A stretch of 64,000 nt of DNA. Origin: Ahaetulla prasina (taxonomy: Eukaryota > Chordata > Lepidosauria > Squamata > Colubridae). A program made the position numbers and the translations under genes. Below the pieces are notes generated by a model. The model saw only the letters and a list, made by a program, of their open reading frames with translations. It searched no databases and was not told the origin of the DNA. The stretch is from assembly GCF_028640845.1 (NCBI RefSeq), contig NC_080540.1:155379920-155443919 (forward strand), read 5' to 3'. Below, one piece after another: positions 33,131-45,946 of this stretch. Each line of letters starts with the position of its first letter. The first letter of the stretch is position 1.

Positions 33131-33959
33131 TAAAAAAAGGAGGGAAACATCCTGGTAAACAGAGGAGGTAGGCAGGACTAGCTGCAAGAATGCATTGGAT
33201 TGGTTACCTCTGCAGAGATGCCTGGCCTGACTTGTTTGATCGCACCAATAGTAAAATATGCTAAAACATACAACTTTAAATACAACTATCTCACATTTAT
33301 TTTGCTAAGCACAGAATTCCCATTTTGCACAATTCAGGGCCATAGGGAAGTGGCAATGGGGACATACAGGTTGAAGTCCATACCTGTTGGAATTGCTAAG
33401 TTTGAAAAAGTGCTCCAGTTGCTTTCACAAGTAATACATTCACCTACATTCTAAATATTTGTGCAGATTTGTTACCTTATTGGGCCACGCTTAAGTACCA
33501 AGTTCTGCATGGATCAACTCCCTGGGTTTTTTGAAAAATGTATCCTTAAGGGACAAGAATAAGCAAGCTGTGGCCTCAAGGCTGCATAAAATTCCTAAAT
33601 CCGTTTTTCGTGAGGCCTCGCCAATATTCACCACTGAAATTTCAAAAATGAGTGGAATAATTGCCTCCTGTTTTAAGAGGGAAGCACACATTTCAAAGAA
33701 CTTTGACAGAACTTTCAAAAGAAAGATAACCTACAGCTCCATGGCCCCAAACTGGAAAACAGAAGTCCTACTTACCTACACATGATGGAACCACTCACAT
33801 TTTGCACCATAAGCCTCATCCATTGTAGTCTTCTTCTCCATCAAACATATCATGTGGATGTGGGGTTTCCAATCTGTTTAAAAGGCTGGTCGCTCCAAGA
33901 CTGGCTTAAGGAAGATGAAAAAAAAGGCAGAATAAAGGCTTTAAATTGGCTCATTGACA
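33131..33959. other. unassigned DNA
   Basis: Facing open frames of 75-84 codons at 33491-33785 occur on both strands without any recognisable motif; I do not call a gene. Confidence 0.4.
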
Positions 33960-33967
33960 GTGTAGAG

Positions 33968-34484
33968 CAGTGGTAGTCAACCTGGTCCCTACCGCCCACT
34001 AGTGGGCGTTCCAGCTTTCATGGTGGGCGGTAGGGGTTTTGTCCGATACTGAAGCACTTTCCTTTTTTAAATTTAATTGACTTTTTAAAAAAAATTCATA
34101 GCATTATTTAAAAACATTTTCATTAGGTTTTCATAAAATTCCCCGTGACAATTTAAATTTCTGAAAATATACTATTTGTATCGCCCATGCATAAGTTTAG
34201 TTCACGTTACGTAAGTGACACTAAATGGCACGATAGTGCGACCGCAAACAAAAGAGCCTCGTCCCAGAATAGCTCGCACATCTCCCCCCACACCACCCAG
34301 ATGTAACAGAGAAGCAGAGCTGGTAGCCGGCGCCCCCCACCAAACCCAATCCACAAAGCGTGAGAGGCATGCGCAGACGACGATACATGGCGCATTACTG
34401 TGAAACTGGTGGACGGTTAGAAAATTTTACTACTAACAGAGATACAAAAGTGGGCGGCAGGTATAAAAAGGTTGACTACCCCTG
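33968..34484. mobile_element. family G hAT element, 517 bp
   Basis: Inverted ends 'cagtggtagtcaacctggtc' and 'aaaaggttgactacccctg', with 'ccgcccactagtgggcg' next to the left end and 'gtgggcgg' next to the right. Perfect 8-bp copies gtgtagag at 33960-33967 and 34485-34492. No transposase frame, so non-autonomous. Confidence 0.95.
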
Positions 34485-34574
34485 GTGTAGAGAGTAAGAA
34501 AGATAATATTAGTGTAAAATGCTAGAACTTAGGGAGTAAGTCAGATTTGTAAGATTATAACCAAAATAGACATA

Positions 34575-34955
34575 CCGTATTTTTCGGAGTATAAGATACA
34601 CTTTTTCCACCTAAAAAAGGGTGGAAATGTTGGTGTGTCTTATACACTGAATACAGTCATTTTTGGCCTCCCGAAGCCCTGCCCCACTCATCCCATTTTT
34701 GTGAAAAATGGGCCTATTTTTCGCAAAAACGGGGCATCCAGAGGGTTTTGGAGGTCTGCTCCAAAAAGCTCCTGGGAGCTGGGGAGGGCAAAAACACTCC
34801 TGTTTTTGTGAAAAACAGGGCATACAGAGGGTTTGGAAGGCTTGCAGAGTGCTCCTGGGGGCCAGGGAGGGCAAAAACCATTTTTTTTCTTACTTACCTC
34901 TTTGAATCTTGGTGTGTCTTATATATTGGTGCATCTTATAGTCCAAAAAGTATGG
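34575..34955. mobile_element. TA-flanked non-autonomous DNA transposon
   Basis: Left end 'ccgtatttttcggagtataa' and right end 'ttatagtccaaaaagtatgg' are inverted copies, each bordered by TA. This indicates the Tc1/mariner-pogo group. An internal direct repeat of about 60 bp contains 'ttttgtgaaaaa'. Confidence 0.85.
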
Positions 34956-35141
34956 TAGCTTTCCTGTGGATGATTTCATGGCCTGGTTTACCTAGCAGGA
35001 ATGACAACAGTCTTGCAGGTCTATCTCATCCTCCTTCCCTGAATCAGGAGATGCCTACCTGAGCTGCTTCGAAATACTATCTCATTTCTCAGGATTTAAA
35101 AATATTTCAATTCCTTTATTGCATATTGCAACCGACTAGAG

Positions 35142-35451
35142 CAGGGGTCGGCAACCTTAAACACTCAAAGAGCCACAAAGATCCTAACCGGACGCCCCCA
35201 TTCAATTCTGGAGCCAACCGGAAGTCTGGTTCCCCCACCATAGTCCCCTCCTAGAGTGGCATCCTTTTTCCTCTGCCGACCAGAAGTCCAGTTCCCCCCA
35301 CCATAGAGTCTCCTCCTAGTTCGGTGTCCTTTTTCCTCTATCTGTCCTAATCGAAAGCCCTATCTATTGTGGAGCCGACCAGCAACAGGGAGCCACAGCA
35401 GAGGGATGAAAGAGCCACATGCTGTTCCAGAGCCACGGTTGCTGACCCCTG
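35142..35451. mobile_element. family F hAT MITE
   Basis: Complete copy, 'caggggtcggcaaccttaaa' to 'cacggttgctgacccctg'. It contains two related internal blocks 'gtctggttcccccaccatag' and 'tccagttccccccaccatag'. The left flank is gactagag; the right flank gctaagtt does not match well. Confidence 0.9.
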
Positions 35452-35707
35452 GCTAAGTTAATAGTTCTTGCATATTTCTCTCAAGTTCATCTTCCTGACT
35501 CTCTACAGACCTATGGGAAACAAGAACAGGTGTAATTTATATGATGCTTTGCATGTCTATTTCAGTTATAGTAAACGGAACTTTGGAAATAAATTTCTGT
35601 TTACTATTTCCAAACATGACCTAGATATATTAACTAGCATGGATAAATTTTATGGGAATATTCTCTTTTGGATAATGAATTTTCTTAATAGCAACGCCGG
35701 CTACCAG

Positions 35708-35972
35708 TGGTGTGGCTCAGGCTGTAAGACAGCCTGTTATTAAACACAGCTGCTTGCAATTACTGCAGGCTCGAGTCCCACCAGGCCCAAGGTTGACTCA
35801 GCCTTCCATCCTTTATAAGGTTGGTAAAATGAGGACCCAGATTGTTGGGGGGGGGCAATAAGTTGACTTTGTATATAAATATACAAATAGGATGAGACTA
35901 TTGCCTTACACAATGTAAGCCGCCCTAAGCCTTCGGAGAAGGGCGGGATATAAATGTAAATGTAAAAAAAAT
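35708..35972 (+). mobile_element. tRNA-derived SINE with L2-like tail
   Basis: 'gtgtggctcaggctgtaaga' head, 'ggctcgagtcccacc' box B, and tail 'gccgccctaagccttcggag' 'aagggcgggatataaatg'. Confidence 0.92.
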
Positions 35973-35992
35973 AATAACAATTCCCTCTAACT

Positions 35993-36306
35993 CAGAGATG
36001 GGTTTCAGCAGGTTCTGACCAGTTCTGGAGAATTGGTAGCAGAAATTTTGAGTAGTTCGCAGAACCGGTTGTAAAAATTCTGACTGGCCCCACCCCCATC
36101 AATTCTCTGCCTCCCAAGTTCCAGACAATCGGGAGGAAATGGGGATTTTGCAGTATCCTTCCCCTGGAGTGCGGTGGGAATGGAGATTTTACAGTATCCT
36201 TCCCCTGCCATGCCCACCAAGCCACGCCCACCAAGCCATGCCATGCCACGCCCACCAAACCACACCCACAGAACCGGTAGTAAAAAAAAATTGAAACCCA
36301 CCACTG
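35993..36306. mobile_element. family D hAT MITE
   Basis: Starts 'cagagatgggtttcagcagg', ends 'ttgaaacccaccactg'. Perfect 8-bp copies ctctaact at 35985-35992 and 36307-36314. Contains a duplicated 'cagtatccttcccctg' block. Confidence 0.95.
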
Positions 36307-36314
36307 CTCTAACT

Positions 36315-37578
36315 AGTGTATGTATTATTTCAGTTTGGCCAAAACATTTGAAAAGGACACACAGAATGCTCTACCAAGATTTACCAAGAAGATATTTTCA
36401 GAGAAGATAAACAATTTGGAAGAAAATAGGGTGTCTTTCAGTTCACAGAATGATATGGAAAGGCTATCAGGCTCTCCTCCTTTGTGCAATTAAGAGTAAA
36501 ACAAAGATAATTTACTTTTGGAACTAAGTCCTGAACATCAACTGATAATCAAAATATAGCAGTGGTAGGACATCTAATGCCCTTCAAGTATCTTTTATTT
36601 CAAGCCCAATCAGCCTAGCTGCCATGATTTAATGGCAATGGTTTATAGAACTTGTAGACTAAAACATTAGACCAGCACCAGGTTATAGTTAGACAGACTG
36701 ATATAAATCTGATCCTTTTATTGCCACTTTGTGGGCAGATTTTTGTTCTGGCAGATTTATATCTGTTTTTTAATAAAATGTCTCAGCATAAATCGGCTGT
36801 TTCATTTAAGGCAGAAGGAACTGAATTTTTTTTCTGAAAATATATGAGGTGTTTGAGATTTGTTTCTCTTTTTTCCCCCTCAACAAATACACCCCACTTA
36901 CTCAAGACAGAGTGGGACACTCCTTAGAGGTTGCTACTTCTTTGTAGTGATCCCTGGAGTAACTATACAACTACTTAATTGCATTGACTATATTAGTGGC
37001 ACGAGGAGGTAGAAAAACTGTTATAGCACAAAACTCTCGGGAGGGAATTTAATAATATTATAGAGCTGTTAGAAGAGGCAAGAAGCAGTATTACAATGAC
37101 ATGTATAAAGACACTAGAGATGCAAACAGATGTAGAAAAACAAGGAAAGGTTTCAGAAAGAATCCCAGACTCTGAAGGAGCTTCCAACCATGAACTGATA
37201 TGCTAAAGGATGCCAATAGACAGATAGTAAATGAAAGATGATCAAACAAAGATGGAAGGAGTAGATGAAAATTCTGTACCGAAGACATGCCAACATCCAA
37301 GAGCTTAGAAGATACTCCTTATTTTAAAGAACCTCTAATGTTAGAAGATAGTTTGATCAGCACTCAAGTTGGAAGGCTATAGGAATCGATGGAACATCTA
37401 CAGAAATACGCCAAACTAGAGAAGAAGAATCATTAGAAGAACCAACCCTGTGATGTCGCATTAATAATCTACATTTGATTATGGTAGTCCCTTTTATGAT
37501 ATTATAACTGCCTCGCATTGTTCAAACCATCCTGCCTGCCTGCCTGCCCCAAGTCTAAAGTTTGCTGATAAACTGCAG
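36315..37578. other. unassigned DNA
   Basis: 1.3 kb without recognised repeats or coding signal, except a (CTGC) run at 37529-37548. Confidence 0.4.
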
Positions 37579-37586
37579 ACTTGGGT

Positions 37587-37728
37587 CAGTGGTGGGTTGC
37601 TACCAGTTCACCCCGGATTGGGCGAACCAGTAGCAACGGCGGCGGGAGGCTCCACTCACCTGCCCGGACGTCTCTGCGCATGCGCCCATGAGCGAACCAG
37701 TAGCAGCGGGATTTGAATCCCACTACTG
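37587..37728. mobile_element. family E hAT MITE
   Basis: Starts 'cagtggtgggttgctaccag', ends 'gatttgaatcccactactg'. Target copies acttgggt and acttggtt. Compact, 142 bp. Confidence 0.92.
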
Positions 37729-37820
37729 ACTTGGTTGCCATGCCCATGACTTTCCAAAGACCTATCTCCCAGACGCCCCCCTCCCCACCAAACCAGATCA
37801 AGACACCAAACCTTTCAAAA

Positions 37821-38488
37821 TCACCAAGTGGCCTCTGGTAGATTTAATATATTGAAATGATTTATAGCCAGGCTTTCCTCTGGAAAGTGGACTTCAGAAG
37901 TTATTTGCTCTTGATTGCCATTTGCTATCAAACACAGGATATTAGGAGTTTCTATTTTCCCCATTTCTTTCCTAAGAAGGTCCTGGAAATTCGGTAGGGC
38001 TCCGAGGAAGAGGAGACGCCACATGATGAACTAATGAATGAAGAGGCAGTCACCTCCTTTATTTCCATTTGACCGAACCAACTCTTGTTTGCCTGACCAC
38101 ATTCTTTGCGCCGCACAAAAATGCTCACAGATCTTCTGGAAGCCGAATTCGAGCTGAGGTGCTGGTAGCGGGATAAAAGAGTCCACCGCCATGTTTTTGT
38201 GCTGCTGCTGCTGGTGCTTGAAAGTGTAGCCCCTTATTGCTGGTGACATTTGAATTTGGCGTTTGAAATGTTTCAGTCCTTTGTTTTGACACATTGACGT
38301 TTGAAGCAACTGGGGAGGGAGTTAACTTTCCCTCTTGTAATTGCTGCCAGATTGAGAACCTCCTTCTCTTGCAGCCCTCCAGGGGATCCTGTCACAGGCT
38401 CAGTGGAGATCATTAGCAAGTGATGCGGGAGCACAAAACTCCTGATGCAGTTTGGGTAAGGGAGGAGGAGGGAAAAGTTGTAACACAA
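37821..38488 (-). other. chain of minus-strand open frames, unrecognised
   Basis: Three open frames of 71, 92 and 67 codons follow one another on the minus strand (38488-38273, 38309-38031, 38024-37821) in DNA with no recognised repeat. The middle one has an internal start in the context 'aaaaacatggcggtgg' followed by DSFIPLPAPQLEF; the last begins MWRLLFLGALPNF. I recognise no family. This may be chance, an exon or conserved noncoding DNA. Confidence 0.25.
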
Positions 38489-39970
38489 AGCCAGGCTGGG
38501 CTGGGGAGACTCTGATTCTATGGGTCACATTAAATCGAAGTGGTAGCACTTAAGTAATAAACAGAAGAAGACAGCAAATTCCAGTAACCAACAGCTAAGA
38601 GTAAGGGAATTTTTTTTTCACCAAGGGTTTCAAAAGAACCCGAATTTGTTTACTATGAGCAGAAAGTTGGAGAAGGGCTTTAGAGCAAAAGTCTAAGGTC
38701 AGCTCAGCAGAACATCTTGCTGATGAGATGTTCTGCAAATGGACTAAGGCCGGTTCCGACCCTTTTGTTATGGACTAATATACACTTTTATCTGGGGATA
38801 AGAAAGTCTGTTTTTGTGAAGCTAATTGTTAATTTTTAAAAAATATGGTGGGGTGTTGTTGGTTTTTTTGTTTTTTTGGTCACAGCACATAGTGCAAATT
38901 CAGCAGTCATTTATTCAGTGAACCATGGCTAAGTAAATTATGACTAGGTCTTATATGGGAACCTAGTCATTGTCAAATGCATTGCTGGTGTTAGGATGCT
39001 GACAACCTCTTCAAGTAGCACTTGAGTGTCCTGTGGCCAAAAAGTAAGCAACATGCTGAATTTTGGTTATTGGGAATGTTAAAACAGCAACAAACAAGCC
39101 AGCATTCAAATATGGCGTTTGATCCATTGCGCTCTGTGTGGTGTGTGTGCGCGCGCACATGTGTTGCATCCCCATTCCTGTGCATGAATAGGAGAGGACA
39201 GACATTCTATCTCAGGGCAGACTCTGCCATTTTGTTCTAGTAATGGGATGACTCCCTTTTCTTAGCAGTCTCCCATTCTTCTGGTATTATTCTGGAGTCT
39301 GTCATATGTAAGGGGAGAAAGAGAGAGGAGGGGTCCTTTTATCTCTGCTAGAAAAAAAACCAGGTGGGGCAGTTGAGAAATTAGAAGGAAGTGTATTATT
39401 TCTTTTTTTTTTTTTAAAAAGGAAAATATTAATGCTCGTAGTCCAAATGAGCACTGCAGACAATTAAAGTTTATAAATTTCAGTCAGAGCATTTTAAAAG
39501 TTGCAGTAGGAATAATGATCCCTCCAACTTTCATTTATCTTGCTTAATATGTCCACTTTTTTTTCCAGATAAATATCTCTGAAGGAGGATCAATAGCCAG
39601 ACAAAAAAAAAAAACAACACCATTAAAATAATACCTTCCACTCCTAGGTTTTTATGATTAGAAAAGTGAGACCAAGCAGTGAAAGGGTATAAAACATACC
39701 TGAATAAATACAAGAACACTTGCTCAGGGTATGGGTTAAATCTCTCTCTAATCTGCATAGATTGTCAAAATGTAGGTAATCCATGAATTGGGCTCTGTTA
39801 CGTTCTTGATCTTTCTCTTTCCCACAATATTTCCATGGGACTCAAATTAGAATTTTTATAGGGAGGGGGATTTTTAAGACCCAGAATCACATTCTTTGGC
39901 AATTGGACATACAGCAGAATGAAAAAAAAAATAGGTTGGGCAGGAACAAAATTCATAAATTTTGAATTTT
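38489..39970. other. unassigned DNA
   Basis: 1.5 kb with nothing recognised beyond short A/T runs and a (GT)(GC) stretch near 39137-39160. Confidence 0.4.
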
Positions 39971-40258
39971 GAGCCTCTGTGGCTCAGACTGCTAATGCAG
40001 TCTGTTATTAACAGCAGCTGCCTGCAATTACTGCAGGTTCAAGTCCCACCTGGCCCAAGGTTGACTCAGCCTTCCGTCCTTTATAAGGTAGGTAAAATGA
40101 GGACCCAGATTGTTGGGGGCAATAAAAGTTGACTTTGTATATAATATACAAATGGATGAAGACAATTGCTTAACACAATGTAAGCCGCCCTGAGTCTTCG
40201 GAGAAGGGCGGGATATAAATTCAAATAAAAAATAAAAATAAATTAAAAAAAATAAATT
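39971..40258 (+). mobile_element. tRNA-derived SINE with L2-like tail
   Basis: The head 'gagcctctgtggctcagact' is the best preserved of the family; box B ggttcaagtcc is at 40036-40046. The tail 'gccgccctgagtcttcggag' is followed by an AAATA-rich end. Confidence 0.95.
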
Positions 40259-40374
40259 ACACCTTGATGCTGTGGAAGTGGGAGGTGAAAATTTCCAAAC
40301 ACCTTTCCCTCCTACTCGCTTCCTTCCCTCCTTACCCTTCTTTAGGGGCAGAGTTTTTAAAAAACCAGGAGACT

Positions 40375-40590
40375 TTTTTATTATTATTATTTCATTTTGT
40401 CACAACAGTATACACAAACATTGTCATAAATAAAACAACATATCATGAAGAAAATATATATATAAGTAAAAAAATATGCATCAGCTATATTAATTTGATA
40501 TAATGAAGGGAACAATTGGACAGGAACGGTAGGCACTTTTGTGCTCTTATGCACGCCTTATCTTATCTTATCTGAGACTTCCACAATCTG
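40375..40590. repeat. possible unclassified interspersed repeat
   Basis: 'cattttgtcacaacagtata' 'cacaaacattgtcataaata' through 'aacggtaggcacttttgtgc' looks like a repeat family rather than unique DNA, but I cannot name it. Confidence 0.35.
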
Positions 40591-41172
40591 ATGGGATTTA
40601 TCCAACATTGTAGGATTCATCACTATCCTAAAGAATTTCTGTTGGAGAGCAACAGAGATGATTCATACGTGGCAAGCTGGCTGCATGCTATTTACCATAA
40701 AATGTTGTTTAAAGGCCTAACTTAAATGCATATTTAAAACATATTGTCACTTGACCCAGTGTAATTTGTTGGGATTTATTTGACTGTTTGTTGCATTTGA
40801 CTCGTTTTTCTTCAAGAAAAGACTTCAGATAGGATTCTGAGGGAGAGAAATCCAGGTGAGCGGCTGAGATTGAGGTAGGGAATTAAATTACCTGCCCTGC
40901 TATAGCCAATGCCTAGGCCACATCCACAGGGCTGCATTTAACTGCTTTCTCAACTGCCACCATCAGCCATTCTTCATCATCTTCTTTAAGCAGCCATGCA
41001 GAAATTGGAATGGTCTATTTTGAGGCAGGTATGTTGTGCTGCATAGAATAGCTATATGGAACAAAACAAATAAATTTGGCATCATGTTTGTGTGATTGAA
41101 AATGAGAGGGTGGTTTTCGCTCATCATTCACTTTTGTGAATGAGAGATGGTTTTGTATGAAAGAGAAAAAGT
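40591..41172. other. unassigned DNA
   Basis: Nothing recognised. Confidence 0.4.
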
Positions 41173-41180
41173 AGCTGCTG

Positions 41181-41415
41181 CAGAGGTGGGTTTCAGCAGG
41201 TTCTGACCAGTTCTGGAGAACCGGTAGTAAAAATTCTGACTGGCCCCGACCCCATCTATTCTGTGCCTCCCAGATCCCAGCTGATCGGGAGGAAATGGGG
41301 ATTTTGCAGTAACCTTCCCCTGCCATGCCCATAAAGTCATGCCCACAAAGCCATGCCACACACACCAAGCTACGCCCACAGAACCAGTAGTAAAAAAATT
41401 TGAAACCCACCACTG
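41181..41415. mobile_element. family D hAT MITE
   Basis: Starts 'cagaggtgggtttcagcagg', ends 'tttgaaacccaccactg'. Target copies agctgctg and aactgctg. Confidence 0.94.
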
Positions 41416-41423
41416 AACTGCTG

Positions 41424-41791
41424 CCAAAAGAGTAAATAGAAAGATTTTATCAAAGTGATTTGTAGATTTCACTCCAGAGCAGGATGCAAAAACATTTAAA
41501 TAGTTGTTTAAATAAATCCATTAGAGCCCTATATCTGGGCTTTAGGCCAACAGAGGGAGCATAAGTCAGTAAATTATGCTTTCCAAAAAAATAAATAAAT
41601 AAACAAAGCAGTTTTGTATCATATTCCTTATTAAACAATATTCCCATTAAACCAAAATGGATAAACAGTCTGATGTAGATAAAGCCATGTCTTATTTTTC
41701 TATAGAGCTGACACGGTGCAACATGTGATTTTGGACCAAATTCCAATGGTCTTCTGCAAGATCATTTATTTATTTAGCATATGGCAAAAAC
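41424..41791. other. unassigned DNA
   Basis: Nothing recognised. Confidence 0.4.
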
Positions 41792-41799
41792 GTTTAAAA

Positions 41800-42221
41800 T
41801 AAAGTGACCAGATTTCAGCGATGGCAAAGCGGGACACCATTGACGGGGGGGGGGGGCCTGCGCATGCACGCTGAGTCTTGCCACCTGCCTGAAGGAGGAG
41901 GAGCGGCTGCTGCTTCTCCGCTCTTCCAGGCAGGTTCGGCTCTCCTCTCAGCTCTTCCAGGCAGGCTCGGCTCTCTTCGGCTCTCCTCTCGGCTCTTCTC
42001 TTCCTCTTGGGTGAAGTCAAGCGGCGTCTCTCCTCCCTCTCGCGTCCCCTTCTCCGCCACTAACCCTCCTCCGCCTCCTCCTTTTGCGTTGCCGTCTCCC
42101 ATTTTCAGAATGGGAGTGAAACAAAAAAAAAATCGGGACTATTTGGAATTGCCGCGGGACGCGGGACAAATTATTAAAAAGTGGGACTGTCCCGCCAAAA
42201 GCAGGATGTCTGGTCACTATA
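41800..42221. mobile_element. family I hAT-like element
   Basis: Ends 'taaagtgaccaga' and 'tctggtcactata' are inverted copies. Perfect 8-bp copies gtttaaaa at 41792-41799 and 42222-42229. Contains 'gcgggacaccattgac' and 'gggactgtcccgccaaaa'. The CT-rich interior has two 'gctcttccaggcagg' repeats. The 162-codon plus-strand open frame across it is a composition artefact. Confidence 0.9.
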
Positions 42222-42229
42222 GTTTAAAA

Positions 42230-43268
42230 GCACGTCACATTTACATTCTCAATAAACAAAATGAAACTATTTACTCCAAGATCAATCCTTGAATCCTTTG
42301 AGACGGAGTCTGTTTCTGAATAGCAAACAATTCCACTCGGTTTCAGATTTTCTAACTCCTGGCTTGTTTTGGGGCAGCACTAGGAGAAACATCTTTCTTA
42401 TTTTATTCCCTTCATAATTCCAGTGTCAGATTAGCGCTTTGGCTCCCTCCCCCCATCCACAGACCTTTGATCAAAGCAGCAGTCTGAGTGCACAACAGGT
42501 TTAGACAAGCATCTCTGGTTTGCAGGAGGGATAGGTACTTGGGGGCCCCCAGAAGGTAGAAAAGATGTTACAAAGATTAGGTAGAGAGAAGCTGAGGAAA
42601 CCCTAGGTGATACTGGAAATCAGTCAGTGGGATGAAACACACAGAGCTCTGTTATTAAGTGAGGCAGTGATTTAAAAAAAAAACACAGCCCACTTTATGG
42701 GAAACACATGGAATGTTTCAAGGTGACATCAAAGCTCTGTAGAAGATTTACAGAGGAACAGGCTGGATTAAGTGGAAAGCATCTGTTTTGTTGTGCTGGT
42801 TTCTCCTTCATTAGGCCCAAACCATCCTGGTCACTTTGCTCTTCCCCCACTCCTGCTCTGCTTTCTTTTCAAAAGAGAGCAAACAAAATATAACCACATG
42901 GCTGAGCTGTGCAAAATATGGCAGGAATGAGAGGGTCAGGTTACAAACTCTGCATCTTTCTATATGGCTTAGAGTTAGTCAGACCTGTACATCCTCCGCC
43001 TTGTTACACTCGGGGTTAGCTAGTGGTGAAACTGTGGTATGCCTTTAAAAAGGCAGAAGACTATTATGTACAATTTTGAGTTCTTACAACTTCCTTTTAC
43101 ACAATCTATGCATCCCTTTCACTGCATAAGGGAGGTGGATAGCCTATAGATGGAGTCCTTCTATGGAGATTGGGGGGCACTTAACAAATCTCCAAAGGGT
43201 GTTGGTGCCCTTCTAAAAATCAGTGACAATACAGATTGAAAATATACCCATTCTCTGTCAGTGATGCA
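42230..43268. other. unassigned DNA
   Basis: No repeat or gene recognised. Confidence 0.4.
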
Positions 43269-43276
43269 ATGGCACA

Positions 43277-43399
43277 CAGGTGACAAATTCAATCATGTCA
43301 CGTTGACGTATCACAACGTTTTTTGCCTTTGCGGAGCCGGGATGGGCGTGGCCTGCGCATGATGTATCCAGCCTGCGGGCCGCCAGTTTGGCAGGCCTG
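43277..43399. mobile_element. family C hAT MITE, decayed
   Basis: Left end 'caggtgacaaattcaat', right end 'gccagtttggcaggcctg', interior 'gatgggcgtggcctgcgcat'. Target copies no longer clear. Confidence 0.75.
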
Positions 43400-45938
43400 T
43401 GGAATAGCATGAAGAACACATCTATTTTTCTGCATTTGAAGATGGATTTTACATCTGGAATCTTCGAATTAGAAGAGAGAATTGTCTCTTTGCATACTTA
43501 TATGCATATATCTATGTATCAGAGGGGATAATGCATTGGTGGTTTAGCAATCTCTTCCCCTCCCCTCCTGCCAATAACAGTCAGTCAGGCTGGGGGAGCA
43601 GAAGCATAGATAGCAAGAATGAAAATGAGATTGTGGAGAGTGATTCAAGGCTATTTTTTTATATATTTTTTGGTATTGTCTGACTAACCAGCTGCAGGAA
43701 GCACCATTTGGCCCATCATTTTTTCAGCATTTCAGGGGCAGCTGCCAATAAAGATAATTGTGTGTTGGCTTCTGACTGGTTTTGAGGAATTTGGGGAGTG
43801 GACATAGTGGCAGTGTGAAGGAAGCAGACCGCTTTTCCTGAATCTGCACCCTAAGAAAACCATGTGGATGATACCCTCAACCTCAGGAGCAAATCTTAAG
43901 TTGATTTTTTTACCCAAAATTGGGTGTCCTGCTTTACTTTAACCTAAGTAATCTAAACAGCTGCCTGGTTCATCTATGTGGATGAGTCAATCTGATGTGG
44001 AAGCACTTTAGCCAATTCCGATACTCAGACATGGAGTGCTTACATTTTTAAAATGTAATATATATTGTCTTACTCATCTATTTGCAAAACACTTGCTTTC
44101 TTCCATGTTCTTCCCAATTTACTTATTCTCAGTTTCTTCCTATTTATAAAGGGTTCACTGAATGTTAGTTTTAATAGGATTCATTAAATAATACAATTAA
44201 TACTAAAAAATAAGACATAAATGTTGATAAGTTTGCATCAAATACAATGAACTTCTCAATAATCTACCCCAAATAAATTCCAACAGGAGCAACTATCCTT
44301 GAGTTCTACCATCCTATTTTGTAATTATTAAAAACAAGGTGTATAACAAACTGGGAAGAGAGGTAATTTGCTCTCTTACTGGCAGACCTAAACAAATTAT
44401 TTCTTCTCAAAGTACTGTTATGATGGATACATCATTGTCTGCCACCACTCAGGCTGAACCTTGGAATACTTCCTAGTCTAAATTTCTGGCGAGAATTTAG
44501 CTCTTCTATCAAGAGTTTCTCTCTTCATCCCAGGCTTAGAAAAAAATAGATGTCTTAAATCTCTGTCACCAAAGTCCAAAAATACAAATTTGGAAGGCAT
44601 TGTGCCAGTATTGAAGGCATAGGTATAACTATGAAGATAAACTGTAGTTACAAAGACATGCGCCCTTCCACATGTGAAATATTTTCAGAGAAATTATCTT
44701 ATTAAAAGTGAAGCTCCACAGATATTAAAATGATTTGATTTTATGGGTGAAACGGAAATACAAAAAATGCATTTGGATATTGTTAGGCAGGTCATCCTTG
44801 CTCCTCCTCCTCTTTTCTTTTTCTCTTAGCAATATATATTTATCTAGATCTAGGTAAATCTATACACACACACATTGAGGGTGTACAGGCTATGAATTTC
44901 AAAAACTAATAATAGGATGGTCCAGAAATGTAAGATATGAGCCCTGCTCCTGATGTAGAAAAAGTGCGACAGATGTCATAGTGACCTAAATCACAGATTT
45001 ACAGAATTAATACCATTTTAATATATATTATTTTTAGAAATAGAAATACATGAATGCAGATATGGTTTATTTTCTTCCTTCTTCCACTCTCCTGAAAACG
45101 CTACTCATCCTGGATAGCTGATCAACAAAACCAAGCAGCCGTTTAGTATGCACTTTTGTTACTATAAAATACGAAGCCCTTAGCGTATGCCACTGGTGAT
45201 GCGTTACCCTGAGGGTTTACTGTATAGGAAGAAAGACAAAAATGAAAAGGTGGCAGAAATTGATAAAGGAGCAGTGCAAGTTAGTTGGGGAGGGGGAAGA
45301 GGAATTAATTGGAAATCAGCAATGCAGAAATAGTGGTACTGGTCCAGGAAAGGTTTTCCATAAGAAGAGTGGGGGAGGGAGGAGGAGGAGGAAGAGGAAG
45401 AGGAGAGCATGTACATCATGGTCAAAGAGAGAAATAGAGGCTCTACCAGGCCTAAGTATCAGCACGCTAAAAAGGACAAAGCAAGAATGGAAAAGCAGAT
45501 AGAGAATGAACAGCTTGTGACTGGTGCTGCTCACCAGAAAATATTTCTAAGAAATTGCAATTTTATTCAGGTTTTGGTTTTCTTTGGGAAAATCCAAGCC
45601 AGCCAAAAGAGAAGATGGCAAAACCACTACTTCCACTAAGTTCTGGGAATAGTTCAGTGGAACTCGCTCATATATTCTATTAGAACAACCCGGGAATGAT
45701 TTTAAACATTATAAAAGGAGAGCTGTAAAAATATAGAAGGTGACTGGTAATGCTTTTTCTCTTTTGTTATTATTATTAAAAGTACACTGTATATATTATG
45801 AGCTATGGTTCACAAAAGCCTATAACATAATCCCCACTATAATAATCCTATGAAGTGAAGTGAGCTGAGCTGAGAGAGGCAGACTCCCCCACCTCACCCA
45901 ATTGGCTTTCATGCTTTAAAGCAGGACTAGAACTCACA
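43400..45938. other. long unassigned stretch
   Basis: 2.5 kb with no recognised repeat family or convincing gene. An Arg/Glu-rich 86-codon frame at 45242-45502 sits on a purine-rich (GGA)n tract and is probably not a gene. Could include noncoding conserved DNA. Confidence 0.4.
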
Positions 45939-45946
45939 GTGTGTTG

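Noticed and set aside
41804..42292. 162-codon open frame
   Set aside because: It lies across a CT-rich hAT-like element with perfect 8-bp target copies; peptide is low-complexity Ser/Leu/Pro.
45242..45502. Arg/Glu-rich 86-codon frame as a basic nuclear protein
   Set aside because: Driven by a purine-rich GGA/GAA tract; no start context or conserved motif.
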